DNA of 64,000 nt from Otatea glauca (lineage: Eukaryota; Streptophyta; Magnoliopsida; Poales; Poaceae): assembly GCA_036346275.1 (NCBI GenBank), contig CM070711.1, positions 70,555,782-70,619,781 on the forward strand. The letters are read 5' to 3'. Positions within the stretch are counted from its first letter, which is position 1. The number at the start of each line of letters is the position of its first letter. The notes under the pieces were generated by a model, which made no database searches, was not told the origin of the DNA, and saw nothing but the letters and a program-made list of their open reading frames with translations. This document shows, piece after piece, positions 37,701 to 47,119 of the stretch. Position numbers and translations under genes: made by a program.

Positions 37701-40700
37701 TCATTATATTATGGTCATCTCCTTCATACAATAAAATTAGTCAGGAGCGGAACAGTTTATTTAATTGCAGTCAAGAGATCAACAGTTTAGCAATTACATT
37801 ACAATATTGCACAGATATTCAAATATGCATGGATGCACTGGTACTGACTCATACAAAAAAGATCCAAACATTCAGAATTTATTACAGAACAGTTAGGTAG
37901 TTAGTAAGGATAGGTTTTTCACAGCATGTGAAAGTACGAGGTGCAGACTACAGTGAACACGAACAAACAATTTAGCGAAAGTAACTTGTCAACAATATGT
38001 GATAAGAAAAAAAAAGGGAACAATTGTCACCCATCACAACTAATATGTAATTTACACACCATGTCACCAAGAATATCTGGACACTGGAAGCAAGGTAGCA
38101 CATAACTTACCTGCTGTTCTCATAAAAGAAAACGATAAAGCAGAGTATAATGCTTGACATTATTCAGACTGTCAAGGCTTCAATATTTATATGCTTCGAC
38201 AGACAACAGATATGTTCAAAGTACCGGACATTCTTTTGAAAATAGATCCATAGCACTGCAAGGCCCAGGTCCACATGTGACATGTCAATGAGATGCAAGA
38301 TGATATATTGCTAAATACAGAACTTATAAAATCCTAGGGAGGTGGCTAAGAATTGGTGTAGGTTGGGCCTGGGCGTACATTTGCATGCTTAGTTTCAATC
38401 CATGCAAGATCTTTGCACTGGGAGTTGTACTCTGCAATTTGGGATGTATTTTTTCTCAAGTAGTTAGTTCACAGTAAGCATCCACCCTTTAACTCAAGCT
38501 TGATCTTCTCAGACCTAGTGCCGATATTCTAGTTTTTTGGCATGCATGTATTGGGCTGAACGAAAATGACAGCTGCTATTATTAGTGCAAGACAGTAGAG
38601 AACAAACAAGAAATAGTGCAAGAAAAGACTACTGCAAAAACTACTAAATCAAAAGTTGTTACCATCGATGGGTTTCTCCACGAAAGGCTTGCAAAACCGT
38701 TTTCCACGAATCTCAATAAAATCATCTTGCTCGACAAAGTAGTTCAACTCTTGATTAGGGTACTCTCTTCTTACAACAGCATAAGTTGGAACAGGAACTC
38801 CACACAATTTAAGGTGCTAAACAAGCAAAAGGGGAATATCAACATTTTGGAACAAGAAAATATATGTTTGAACTATAGTGCAAGATGATAAAGCCTTTAT
38901 GTAAGAAAAGGCTGCAATTAGAGTGCGCTGAGTTTTTCTTTAAGTATAGTTGGGTTATAAAATCATTTGTTCCCCATGAAATCATCCTAGAATAATTTGC
39001 TGGTGAGTAACAGCTGCTGTATCAGGAAGTCGAAGGTCTCTGTTATAGGCCAATTGTTTTGTTAGAAATACACAAAACAGTATAGCCAAGTAGATAATCA
39101 CTGTATCATGCTTGCAGTACTTACTTTGCAACAATCCCATAGTATAAGAGGTGAACATAAAACATTAGTTTATTGCAGAACTTATTCTTCCTCTCTACTA
39201 ATAAACGTTATTAACCGTGTATATCAGTCAGTCAGTCTATCCTTTTCAGGATCCATAGTCTACATTCATCAAATACTAACTTTCAGAACATACATGAAAC
39301 ATATTGTGGACATATGAACTAAAACTGAGTTTTCAGTGCGAGCTAGAAATATATCTCTAAGCAAAGCAATTGCTCAAATATGACTATCTTGTTGATGCCA
39401 ATTTCCAAAAAAAATGTATTTAAACTATTATATTTATTGAGGAAAAGAGCCTATCTGTATTAACAGCTCCACACAAGGATATCATAGAGATTACTGTAGA
39501 ATTTTGAGATTAACATGGTCAAAAATAAACTGCAGCAAAAAAGAGCGCGTCATATTTTCACAGAAAGTAAGTTTTGGACTTTTAAGGTTCATCAATAAAC
39601 GTTCAGAGATGATCTTGCTACCATCTTTTGGTTTATATTCTGTTCAAGAAAAAAAGTATCTTATGTAAGAGAAGTCCTTGCTTTTAGTTTGAAGGAGTTT
39701 AAATTGCCATCACCATGATAACTAGCAAGAAATAATCCAGCTTTAAAGCATCTAACATAGAAAAAAGAAACTCATTGCAGACCCAAAGGAAAATTAACTA
39801 CTGAAATGAAGATGCCTGAAATGTATGATACACCAGTTGTTGTGATATTAATACCTCATATACTTTGCTGCGATCATGAAGCAGGTATTGTGGGTCCAAC
39901 TCATTGACTAAAAAAGGCCTAAAAACAATATTTACAAAATGTTACTACATCAAATCGCAGAACTCCTTAAAAGTAGCATAAGTACTCTAGCTTATAACCT
40001 GAGTGTTTCCCAAGCAAAAATCAAAAGAAATGTACATGAACGCTGAGTTTAATCGGCAGCTTTGCAGTGTAAAAAAATCAACTCAGAAGATGAAGTATCT
40101 ATATGATTTCTGAAGTGACTTTTTCATTTCAGTTATGGAAAAAGGGCATAGAGAAGCTCTCTTCCAAGCCTACGAATGGAACAATGATAAAAGTTTAGGA
40201 AACGTCGTCATGAAGATAATTGGTATGGATAGAAGGCACATTCAAGGGCAACTATATATATCAGAGTAACTTTTAGAAATGTGCAAATTTTGAAGACAAA
40301 AAGGAAAGAGTGTATTTAGATGAGGACTAGGAAATCCATACAGAAGCACACATGGATGTTCACAATCTTGGTACAGTTCCTTTGAGTACTAAGATGTTCG
40401 CATGGATGCCCTTTTTATTTTTTGAAGAAAACAGTAGGGGAGAGCCATAATTTAGCAGTAGGGCTCTCCCCTACTGTTTTCCCTAAAAAATGTTCCTTTG
40501 AAGGCTCTCCCCTACTGTTTTCCCTAAAAAATGTTCCTTTGAATACTCGAAAATGTTCTATATGCCCGGAAAGCCTACAGTGGAACTATAAATATTTGAC
40601 AGACCCAATACAGTGATAATTCAATGTAAATTTACAGTGAGTGCTTTGAAAATTTCATGATTGAGTCAGGGAAAGCATTTAACCTGCGTAAAGCCACATA

Positions 40701-42399
40701 TTTCTCTGCCTTTTCTAGTGGATAACCAGCTGAGTAAAAGGCAATTAGACAGTCACATAAAGGCCAACTGCCAAAAAAGCAACAGAAGTTAGTATAATAC
40801 TGCCAGAACTTGCACTTCGCATAGTGCCACAAAAAAAATGCTGACATAACAAACCCAATATATGACATAAGCTTGATGGCAAAATCACATGGAAGATGAT
40901 CTTCAGTACTAGAGGAATAAGAAGCTTACATCTACTAAGAAGCGCATGGAAAATGGATCTATTAGCACCATGAAATACAAAATTTCCGAATTTTTATACT
41001 GCACAGACATATTTTTTCAATCTAAGGATTAAAAAATATGGATATGCTACCACAATAGTTTCTTAATTGATAATATTTACCCTAAACCCCGTGCTTCAAG
41101 TAGGACAGCATGATTCATTATTCATGTTTGTATATCTGGCATGCAGAATAACTTTTCCTTTTTCACCAATACACAGAAAATTTAAAACTAGACAATTCGA
41201 ATTCCAAGAAGACTTTCCCTTCACATTTGTTAGGCATACCTTTCAATGGGATCTTCAAGAATGACTTTGTCACCGAAAATTATAATCTGCATCCATAAAG
41301 CATGCATATTATTTCAACACAGTCTTGATGTTCAGACAACAAATTGAGTTACTTATCTTGCTAAGGAACTAGCTTCAAACAACCGATCACCAACAGGGGG
41401 AAAAGGGTATAAATGAAGGCCATGCTTCTAACATGTATATTGTATTGAACACAAGCAAAACACTCGACCATGCTATGGTAGCACATGCCTATCTTGTGCA
41501 GGAGTTACAGTTGATGGGACCAATTGTAACATCAATGGTCTATTTGTGCAATAATTCAAGAACTGCATGGTACAATATTTGGACTTCTTGTAAAGAAATA
41601 GTATTCGAAAAATGATGCAGAGGATTGATTGGGCCATGGACTCCCAAGCAATAGGCAATTCGCGCACCTTCTCAACTCTCGCAGCATGCATAGAAACACA
41701 ACAGCAGTTTGTGTTGCTCATACGTCAAGGATGCGAGTAATGGGCTCTACGCTACACACTTTACCCCCCTGCATATGGAAAACACGCGCAGAACCCCCCC
41801 CCCCCACACACACACCCACCCACCAACACACAACACACAGCCCCTAATGACAATGCCTTAAACCTTTAGAAACAAAAAAGAAAAGAAAAGAAAATAGGAT
41901 GACTACCAACACTCTAGTACCCTGCAAGTTTTTCATACAATCCATCAAGATTCAAGAGTCCTTCACGAAGTTCTGAATGCTTCTCGTCCTTTAAAAAAAC
42001 TTATTTTTTCCCCTCCGTCGTCATGTGAGCCCTTTTTTTTTCTTTTTGAGAAACAACAAATCAATTAACAACAGAAAACAGGCGATAATCCGAGCGAAGA
42101 CAGAGCGACACATTTCCGAGACATACCTCGAACTCTCCGAACGCGCGCAGCCTCTCAAGAATCTGATCCATGGGAGAACACGACACCTAGAGAATTTCCA
42201 ACAGGAAAAAAAAGCAAGCGCTCAGATAATCTGATCGCACCACAAGACCACCCCCACATTGCAGCCAACCCAAGAAACATAATCAACAAGAACTCGAAAT
42301 TTCTCCCGAACCGCTCACCTTCTTCTCCATAACGCAGACACCAATCTTGATCTTGCCTCCACCGCCACTCCCATCATTGTGCCTCTCCATCCCCTCCAT
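13768..42399 (-). CDS. VIH: Inositol hexakisphosphate / diphosphoinositol-pentakisphosphate kinase (PPIP5K, VIP1/VIH type)
   Basis: Bifunctional cytosolic enzyme. The N-terminal ATP-grasp domain makes 1-position pyrophosphates (InsP8 from InsP7), ligands of SPX phosphate sensors; the C-terminal histidine-phosphatase-like domain removes them. Thirty exons (high-low): 42399-42319, 42186-42127, 41286-41240, 40767-40684, 39918-39855, 38816-38663, 37721-37651, 37132-37028, 35973-35881, 35726-35652, 32959-32865, 32757-32551, 32478-32379, 32285-32215, 30762-30684, 29462-29307, 28942-28900, 25927-25845, 24491-24429, 24352-24278, 18814-18692, 18484-18246, 18033-17989, 17042-16976, 16169-16098, 15803-15565, 15488-15431, 15212-15045, 14257-14183, 14055-13768. 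All phases agree, giving 1059 residues. Landmarks: KIKIGVCVMEKK at the N-terminus, YDDAACILR, RHGDRTPKQK (R378-T383), SSDEGRVQMSA. The last 40 residues look divergent. An alternative start is Met4. Introns carry many insertions. Confidence 0.95.
17624..17731 (+). mobile_element. Tourist-like MITE copy A (kinase intron 23)
   Basis: 108 bp, starting GGCCCTATTTGGATGAG and ending CCTAATCCAAACACCCC plus C, flanked by TTA at 17621-17623 and 17732-17734. It lies 257 bp from exon 23. Its reverse complement recurs as copy B on the other side of that exon. Confidence 0.85.
18087..18194 (-). mobile_element. Tourist-like MITE copy B, inverted (kinase intron 22)
   Basis: 108 bp, the same family as copy A but in opposite orientation, with roughly nine of ten bases matching over the full length. 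TTA duplications lie at 18084-18086 and 18195-18197. It sits 53 bp from exon 23 (17989-18033). Confidence 0.85.
19220..19390 (-). repeat. 3' LTR of the copia element
   Basis: 171 bp. Adjacent CCCCCCCTC is the complement of the polypurine tract, which identifies this copy as the 3' LTR of a minus-strand element. It contains TATATATACACG about 50 bp from its left edge. Confidence 0.9.
19700..20660 (-). pseudogene. Copia reverse transcriptase-RNase H region, frameshifted
   Basis: Reading right to left, fragments include SRLDVKNAFLNGELREEVFM (RT palm), LLLYVDDMIILGDDTRYI (catalytic YVDD) and DDPTRYRHLVGSLVYLGVT with RPDISYPVHILSQF (connection to RNase H). They lie in at least three frames, so the protein cannot be made. 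Functional copies would copy element RNA in cytoplasmic particles. Confidence 0.85.
20994..21614 (-). pseudogene. Copia integrase fragment
   Basis: The frame carries AERKHRHLLETARALLLASA, HFWAEAVSTATYLINIQPSS and LRLFGCVCYVLLAPRERTG. These are diagnostic of the C-terminal part of the copia integrase core. The first 120 residues are clean, then the frame shifts. Degenerate. Confidence 0.8.
22143..23971 (-). pseudogene. Copia gag and protease remnants
   Basis: At 23281-23883, the segment CPVIFDGLNYRDWVLHMRGQ and the following GELSC resemble the copia gag N-terminal part. Near 22500, WILDSGASFHMTSDPTSLHS is the retropepsin active-site segment (DSG). The zinc-knuckle region near 22740 keeps GHVERFCYR but its first cysteine pair is not intact. 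Frames change between these parts. Confidence 0.75.
24099..24269 (-). repeat. 5' LTR of the copia element
   Basis: 171 bp, one mismatch from the other LTR. The PBS complement GCTCTGATACCA abuts it at 24087-24098. Its outer edge and target duplication begin 3 bp from the splice donor of kinase exon 20. Confidence 0.9.
24986..25333. mobile_element. Fold-back/MULE-like terminal-inverted-repeat element (kinase intron 18)
   Basis: Begins GAGTAAATTTCACAAAACTACA and ends with its complement TGTAGTTTTGTGAAATTTACTC. Sub-terminal ACAAAACTA motifs are repeated about three times per arm. Flanking 9-mers AATAATTAA and GATAATGAA agree at 7 of 9 positions, compatible with a Mutator-like 9-bp duplication. 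No coding frame. Confidence 0.6.
26530..27155 (+). mobile_element. Probable LTR fragment (kinase intron 17)
   Basis: Contains a promoter-like TATATAAAG at 26696-26704, followed by a leader-like GC-rich stretch and a 3' end CATATTTCCAACA. This resembles a copia-type LTR or leader. The left boundary is not visible and no second copy is present, so it is a solo or truncated LTR. Confidence 0.4.
27160..28655 (+). mobile_element. RTE-type non-LTR retrotransposon, 5'-truncated (kinase intron 17)
   Basis: Starts inside the RT domain (IPIEVWKCLGD, then EEWRRSKLVPILKNKGEIQS, NYRGIKLMSHTLKLWEQVIE). It continues with FAED (normally FADD), MLYGAECWATKR and VAPIEEKLVQH-like parts spread over frames. The end CCCAACTTGTTTGGGTC followed by AGTTGTTGTTGTAGTAGTAG is the typical plant RTE 3' tail. 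Inserted antisense to the host gene; several frameshifts, not functional. Confidence 0.9.
27173..28227 (+). pseudogene. RTE reverse transcriptase, broken
   Basis: Three frame segments (27173-27409, 27414-27599, 28024-28227) give the fingers-palm and thumb parts of an RTE-clade reverse transcriptase. The YADD-equivalent box is FAED near 27775, replacing the first catalytic Asp of the pair. The segments before it are joined by single-base shifts. Confidence 0.8.
30868..31335 (+). mobile_element. 5'-truncated L1-like LINE with target-site duplication (kinase intron 14)
   Basis: AATAAGGTAGTAG(T/C)A flanks it at 30853-30867 and 31336-31350 (14 of 15 match). The insert contains a frame with NIWLQRNKCIFEK (about 31027-31065), typical of the C-terminal end of plant L1 ORF2. 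It ends in a hairpin-forming CAGTAGGG...CCTACTG stretch and a short A tail. Antisense to the host gene. Confidence 0.8.
33289..35130 (-). mobile_element. Older, truncated relative of the copia element (kinase intron 10)
   Basis: The left edge TGTTATGAATAGCACTTGTA copies the LTR start of the 19220-24269 element. Most of the LTR is deleted after about 58 bp and the sequence jumps to internal DNA. RNase H and RT parts follow on the minus strand, including LLLYVDDMIITGDDFRYITF at 34190-34300, then part of integrase. Homology stops near 35130, so protease, gag and 5' LTR are missing. No target duplication seen. Confidence 0.85.
34064..34372 (-). pseudogene. Copia reverse transcriptase fragment
   Basis: A 102-residue open stretch with VSAHDHALFVHTSP, the catalytic YVDD box and KARLSEQFLMFDLDPL. 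It is the better preserved counterpart of the RT segment at 20331-20491. No start context or full domain. Confidence 0.75.
35974..37027. other. Kinase intron 8, no recognised insertion
   Basis: About 1.05 kb of A+T-rich intron. Only short chance frames are seen and no terminal repeats or element ends could be recognised. Confidence 0.4.
40430..40543. repeat. LINE-tail-like hairpin and 41-bp tandem duplication (kinase intron 4)
   Basis: AACAGTAGGGGAGAGCC at 40430-40446 pairs with GGCTCTCCCCTACTGTT at 40462-40478. The CTCTCCCCTACTGTTTTCCC segment plus its downstream 21 bases is then repeated at a 41-bp period (starts 40464 and 40505). The same CAGTAGGG/CCTACTG motif ends the L1 copy at about 31300, so this is probably a LINE 3' tail remnant. 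Confidence 0.6.
41796..41840. repeat. C-homopolymer and (CA)n/(CACC)n simple repeat
   Basis: A run of about ten C followed by CACACACACACCCACCCACC in kinase intron 2. Prone to length variation and assembly error. Confidence 0.85.
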
Positions 42400-42750
42400 C
42401 ACTGTCTTCTTTGGGAAGAAGATATTATAACTGGAAAGGGATTGTTTGTTTCTTGGACATTTTGCTCCTCAAGACTGGAATCTTGGGTCTTTATGCTTTA
42501 TGGAGGAGGGAAGTGAGCACAAGCCGTCAGGCGAGGAAGAGGGGTTGGTAGCAGTGGGCACTGTGTGTAGTAAGAAGTTTTCTCATGCCATGTTTCGTTT
42601 TTTATCTGCTCGACAAGAACTTCTTCTTTTCTTTTCTTTTTTCCTAACAAGAACTTTTCCTTCTGTTTTGCTCAAGAAGATATTAGGAGTAGGGGTTTCA
42701 AGTACGGTAGTATTGCTATGGACACCTCAAACAATTGGTACTTCTTTTTA
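42400..42750 (-). promoter_or_regulatory. 5' UTR/promoter region of the inositol-kinase gene
   Basis: Upstream of the minus-strand start at 42399 the sequence has no gene. It probably holds the leader and core promoter. No clear TATA box is assigned; a leader intron cannot be excluded. Confidence 0.4.
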
Positions 42751-42970
42751 GGTGTGTTTGGTTGTCATGTATAAGATGGTTTAATAAAAAAATCATATAT
42801 ATATATGTTTGGTTACTTAAATAGAACTATTCTATCCTGAATGGTGGGATACAAATTTGAAAAATATTATCTATAGATGTTGAACCATTCTATTCACCCA
42901 AAAACAATAGAACCAAATAGTACAGGACCATCCTATTCCATTCAACCTCATCATACCAACCAAACACACC
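42751..42970. mobile_element. MITE upstream of the inositol-kinase gene
   Basis: The ends GGTGTGTTTGGTTG and CAACCAAACACACC form perfect 14-bp inverted repeats. Flanks are TTA on the left and TTT on the right, compatible with a mutated Tourist-type TTA duplication. 220 bp, A+T-rich, no coding frame. Confidence 0.75.
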
Positions 42971-42989
42971 TTTAAGGTTAACCGTGGAT

Positions 42990-43406
42990 TAGGGATGGCA
43001 ATCAGATCCGCGGGTTTGGGTACCTGCGGGTTCTACACTCGATCGGGTCGGCTTCGGGTTCAAATTTTCACCTGTGGGTTCTTCGGGTCGGGTACCCGAG
43101 ATGGGTTCGGATCGGGTTCGGGTTATAAAACCACCCACGAGTACCCATCGGGTATCCGAAATACCACACATACCCATCGGGTACCCGTCGAGTTCCCGGT
43201 ACCCGCCGGGTCGGGTTTTTTGGTTCGGGTTTCTTATTGGGTCGGGTTTTGCAAAACCCACACCCGACCCGACCTATTAACTGTAGTACTGCACAAAACC
43301 GTTGGGTACCTGCTGGGTTCACGTATAGTTTTTTACCCGATAGGGTATTCGGGTTCGGGTTGGGTTTTGTAAAACCCACACCCGACCCGACCCGTTGCCA
43401 TCCCTT
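42990..43406. mobile_element. Non-autonomous hAT element with 8-bp target duplication
   Basis: The termini TAGGGATGGCAA and TTGCCATCCCTT are inverted repeats. CCGTGGAT is perfectly duplicated at 42982-42989 and 43407-43414, the 8-bp hallmark of hAT. The 417-bp interior is full of GGGTCGGGT/GGGTTCGGGT and TACCCGAC motifs in both orientations. This produces spurious frames on both strands but no transposase. Confidence 0.9.
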
Positions 43407-43414
43407 CCGTGGAT

Positions 43415-43629
43415 GCACTTATACGTGAGTGTGTCTACCTATATACGCGTAATGCACATAAAATCGTGGATGCCAAAGACAAATAAGTGATATAACAGAG
43501 TTAGTTCTTATCTGCAATACTATGAGAGTATAAATTAAGAGAACTTCAGCCTGAAGTGAGGTCATCCTCCGTTTCCATCGAATCAACAAGATAGGGAACA
43601 ATCGTTGAATCAACATGAATCGTAACGCT
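43415..43629. other. Short unannotated spacer
   Basis: About 215 bp between the hAT element and the copia solo LTR. No frame or repeat is recognised. Confidence 0.4.
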
Positions 43630-43672
43630 TGAAGCATCTAGACCCCAAATTTCGTTTTTGGTTTTGGTAATT

Positions 43673-44879
43673 TGTCAGAGAATACACACCAACTCCCAAA
43701 AGGGAGGTCTTGTCCACCACGCACCTCGTGTGCGTGTGGGCATAGGTTCACGAGGTGTAGAAAGGGTTTTCCTCACAAGTATGAGGAAATGTATCCTAAA
43801 ACCCTCGCGGGTGCCCACAGGAGACTCCCTCCTACCCCCGCGGAGGCATTACGGAAGGCTCCCTCATGTCTCCGAGGGCGCCTGCGGGAGGCTCCCTCAT
43901 ACCCCCCGCGGGCGTGCTACGGGAGACTCCCTCCTACCCCCGCGGAGGTGCTACGGGAGGCTCCCTCATGTCTCCACGGGCGCCTACAAGAGGTTCCCTC
44001 ATACCCCCCGCGGGCGTGCTACGGGAGACTCCCTCCTACCCCCCGCGGGCGTGCTACGGGAGACTCCCTCCTACCCCCGCGGAGGCGCTACGGGAGGCTC
44101 CCTCATATATTCGTGGGCATCTACGGGAGGCTCCCTCATACCCCCCGCGAGCGTTCTACGGGAGACTCCCTCCTACCCCCTCCTACCCCCACGGAGGAGC
44201 TACGGGAGGCTCCCTCATGTCTCCGCGAGCGCTGAGGCTCCCCTCATGCCCCAGCGGGCGTGCCACGGGGAGACTCCCTCATACCCCTGTGGGCTCTCTA
44301 GAGGAGGTATCCAGGAGGGTCTGTAGTCCCCCAAGGGGTCTCACCAAGCCTCCTGGCCACAAGGCACTTGGCAAGGCTCCTGGTTCAAGAGGGCTCCCAC
44401 TAGTCGCCCATGGAGATGGGTGGGCACCCTTGAACCACTTGGGACTAACCGCCGAGTGGGGTCTCGAAGTCCCCTGTGGGCCCCAGAGTCAGAGGTCTAC
44501 CCCTATGGGACGATGACGTGGGATCTACTACCTCTTCGCGGGAATGACCAGGATGCCCCCGCTTGAGCTACTGTAGTAGGGATAGGATGGTACTTTGTGT
44601 AACAGACTGGGCACCTATAAAATCCCACTGTAACCTATGCATGTAACCTGAGCTCTTATTGAATACAAACTGAACCACTGGTGTGTCCCTCGGGAGCCTG
44701 GACCAGGAGCCCCCTCCCTACTCCCCCCGGGGAACACATCGACAGGAGTAGGGCGCTTGCTTAGGCGTCTGAACCTGTATAAACCCTTGTGTCTACTCTC
44801 TCTCTCTCTCTCAGAAGTAGGCCTGTAAGACGGTCGGTGTCCGCTCTCACTCTCGTGTCCAGTTTTTGAATATACAACA
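43673..44879 (+). repeat. 5' LTR of Tat1 with internal minisatellite
   Basis: 1207 bp, starting TGTCAGAGAATACACACC and ending TATACAACA. It contains a TATAAAA box at 44616-44622, a CT microsatellite near 44800-44815, and about 14 copies of a 34-bp repeat (about 43815-44280). Confidence 0.9.
43815..44280. repeat. 34-bp GC-rich minisatellite in the 5' LTR
   Basis: About 14 units, each with a palindromic core GGGAG(A/G)CTCCC followed by TC(A/C)T and a C-run, then CGCGGGCG or CGGAGG. The long proline/arginine-rich frames here (for example 43658-44326) are products of the repeat, not genes. Confidence 0.9.
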
Positions 44880-44881
44880 TT

Positions 44882-44900
44882 TGGCACCGTCCGTGGGGAC
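44882..44900 (+). other. Primer binding site of Tat1
   Basis: TGGCACCGTCCGTGGGGAC starts two to three bases after the 5' LTR end. It resembles the TGGCGCCGTCTGTGGGGA-type PBS of grass Tat elements. The tRNA was not verified. Confidence 0.8.
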
Positions 44901-44920
44901 TGTAGCTAACATCAAAGGAT

Positions 44921-47030
44921 ATGGCTCCTACCAAAAAGCACACCAAGTCTCAACCCCCAAAGCATAAGGAGCAAGTTGAAGACCCTCCTCCTCGGCGGAT
45001 ATCCAGGCGCGCGCCTCCCTCGGAGATCGGAGCCATCCACCCCGAGGTAGACAACGTCCTTCAAGCCCTGGGACCTGAGAACACCTCCTCCTCCCTTGCG
45101 CTGGCTGCCACGGACCAAGGGCACCAACCTCAAGATGCCGCCGCCACGAGGTTGGGAGCCCCGAAGCTTGTGATCCCCTCTGAGGCGTGGGACTTGTCCC
45201 GATGGAGGGCTCTGCTGGAGGCAACCACAAGGCAGACCGTGGACTACATGATGGCCTCCTATCGTCCGCTGGTGTCCCTCCACACCTTTCGCCGATCTTG
45301 CTGCCACCCTCGGTCCAGATCGCCACTGACCCAGGGGCTCACGGGGGACCTGCCTTCGCCTACAGGGGAGAGCAAGGAGGGAACCCCTACCATCTCCCTC
45401 CTCCAACCCAGGCGATGGCCTCAAGCGAGGCCCCACTCTGGTCACTGCGCCCGTCGAGCCCGGGGCTCGAAGGGGCTCCTCTCATACTGCCACAGTTCGC
45501 GTCGTCGCCCCAACCCCCAGGGCCCGAGCTTGCGTCCCTATGAGTAGGAGCCCCGAGACCTCCCCCCAAGCTCCTCCTCCCGGGGAAATGCGCCTGCACC
45601 GAGAACTAGTGAGTCACCTCCCACCCGCTGGTGTTGACTCTCACCCTCGTGGCGCGACATAGCCCAGGATGGAAGGAGAACCTCCGAGACCAAAGGCGCC
45701 CGTTCCTCCAATGGAGCCCCCGGGTGAACAAGGGAATCGAATCGTGGCCTCACATGGGCACTCTCAAGGCTCAAGGGACTGCCGTCCATCCCAACGAAGC
45801 CAAGTCGAGGGCAGGAGCGTCCGCTCTATCAACACCGGGAGGGCTCCTACCTCGTCGGACCGCCATGACCACCACCGCTTTGAGGGAAGGGAGGCTGAGT
45901 CCGGGGAGGCGCGGGCTCCCCAAGCTACGCATTGGCGGGAGCCCTCTAACTCTCCCGAGCGCGGCCACCGCCGCCTCTGAGCTTCCAGCTCTTCAAGTTC
46001 TGAAGTCTCTCACCGTCGCCGTTGCTGTCACGCGAGGTCACCTTCCCGCTGTCGGCGTGATGGTGGAGGCAGTCCCAGGTTCGAAAACCCTCTCGTTCGA
46101 GGCATCTCAGAAACCCCATTCCAGCCCAAGTTCCGTCAGCCTAACATTGGACCATATGATGGGGACTCTGATCTCATGCAATTCATGGAGGTCTATGCCA
46201 TGGCTATCCAGGCTGGAGGAGGAGGGAGATGGAGATGTGCAACTGCCTCCCGCTCTTCCTCTCAGGAACCGCTCGGTCTTGGTTCTTTAACCAGAAGAGG
46301 GGCTCCATCCGCTCTTAGGCCTAACTACGTGAAGAGTTCAGCGCAAACTTCCAAGGGAGTTACAAGCGCCCCATGCTTTCCAATCAACTCTTCACGGTCA
46401 AGCAACAAAAGGATGAGTCCACAAGAGACTTCATCAAGTGCTTCTCCCGAGTGCAGAGCCAAGTGGCGGACGCCCCAGACTCCACGGTCATTAACACGTG
46501 TAAGGAAGGACTTCTCCCCGGCGAACTGAACCGGGCACTAGGGAGGGATCCCCCGAAAACCACCCAACAGCTTTTTGAAGTTGTTGAGAAGTACGCCCGT
46601 AGGGAGGACGACTTGGTGAAAAGGGGGCTCCTCCCACAAGCTGGGGGAGACTCCCAGGAGAAGGCAAAAAGGATCCTCCGAAAAAAAAACAAGGAACAGA
46701 GGGACCGCTCCAACGGAGGTCGTGACTCCAAAGTCCTCGTTGTGGCTGACGCCCTGCACCCAGGGGAACGGTGCTCCCGAAGGACCAAAGAAGGGTCAAA
46801 AGCCTAAGGCCCCTCAGGCTTGTGACGAGGGTCCTGGCGAAAAGAAAGGTAACCAAGACCAGGGAGATGGCCGTTGGTGCGCCTATCACAAAATGGGCAG
46901 ACACGACACAAGTGAGTGACACCAATATGCCATCAAAGTGGCCAAGCTCCTCAAGCGCGGTCCTAAGCCACATCGGGGGTCGCTGCCCTGTCCCATGGCC
47001 ATGGAGGCCATGCCTCTCCAAGCAATCCAC
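44921..47030 (+). pseudogene. Tat1 gag, frameshifted
   Basis: Starts MAPTKKHTKSQPPKHKEQVE, followed by a low-complexity Pro/Ser/Arg region. The conserved gag core appears as QFMEVYAMAIQAGGG near 46180. After a frame change, SNQLFTVKQQKDESTRDFIK (46376-46435) and VINTCKEGLLPGELNRALGR continue it. A zinc-finger-like WCAYHKMGRHDTSE follows at 46875-46919. At least three frameshifts; particle assembly from this copy is impossible. Confidence 0.85.
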
Positions 47031-47119
47031 CCCGCACCCGCGCTACATCCTGGCGGGCCTCCCATAGAACCCCTACAAGGTGCTGAACAAGAGCTCCTTT
47101 TCCAAGTCCCACATAGACA

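Noticed and set aside
42989..43418. Several frames of about 60-125 codons on both strands rich in Gly/Ser/Arg/Pro
   Set aside because: Products of the GGGTTCGGGT repeats inside the hAT element. Frames in all phases of both strands indicate low complexity, not coding.
43800..44280. CRISPR-like regular repeat array
   Set aside because: Units are contiguous without unique spacers and lie in an LTR of a plant retrotransposon.
43658..44516. Three overlapping 187-222-codon Pro/Arg-rich frames
   Set aside because: They are translations of the 34-bp LTR minisatellite in three phases. The same repeat at 55370-55745 gives a similar spurious frame.
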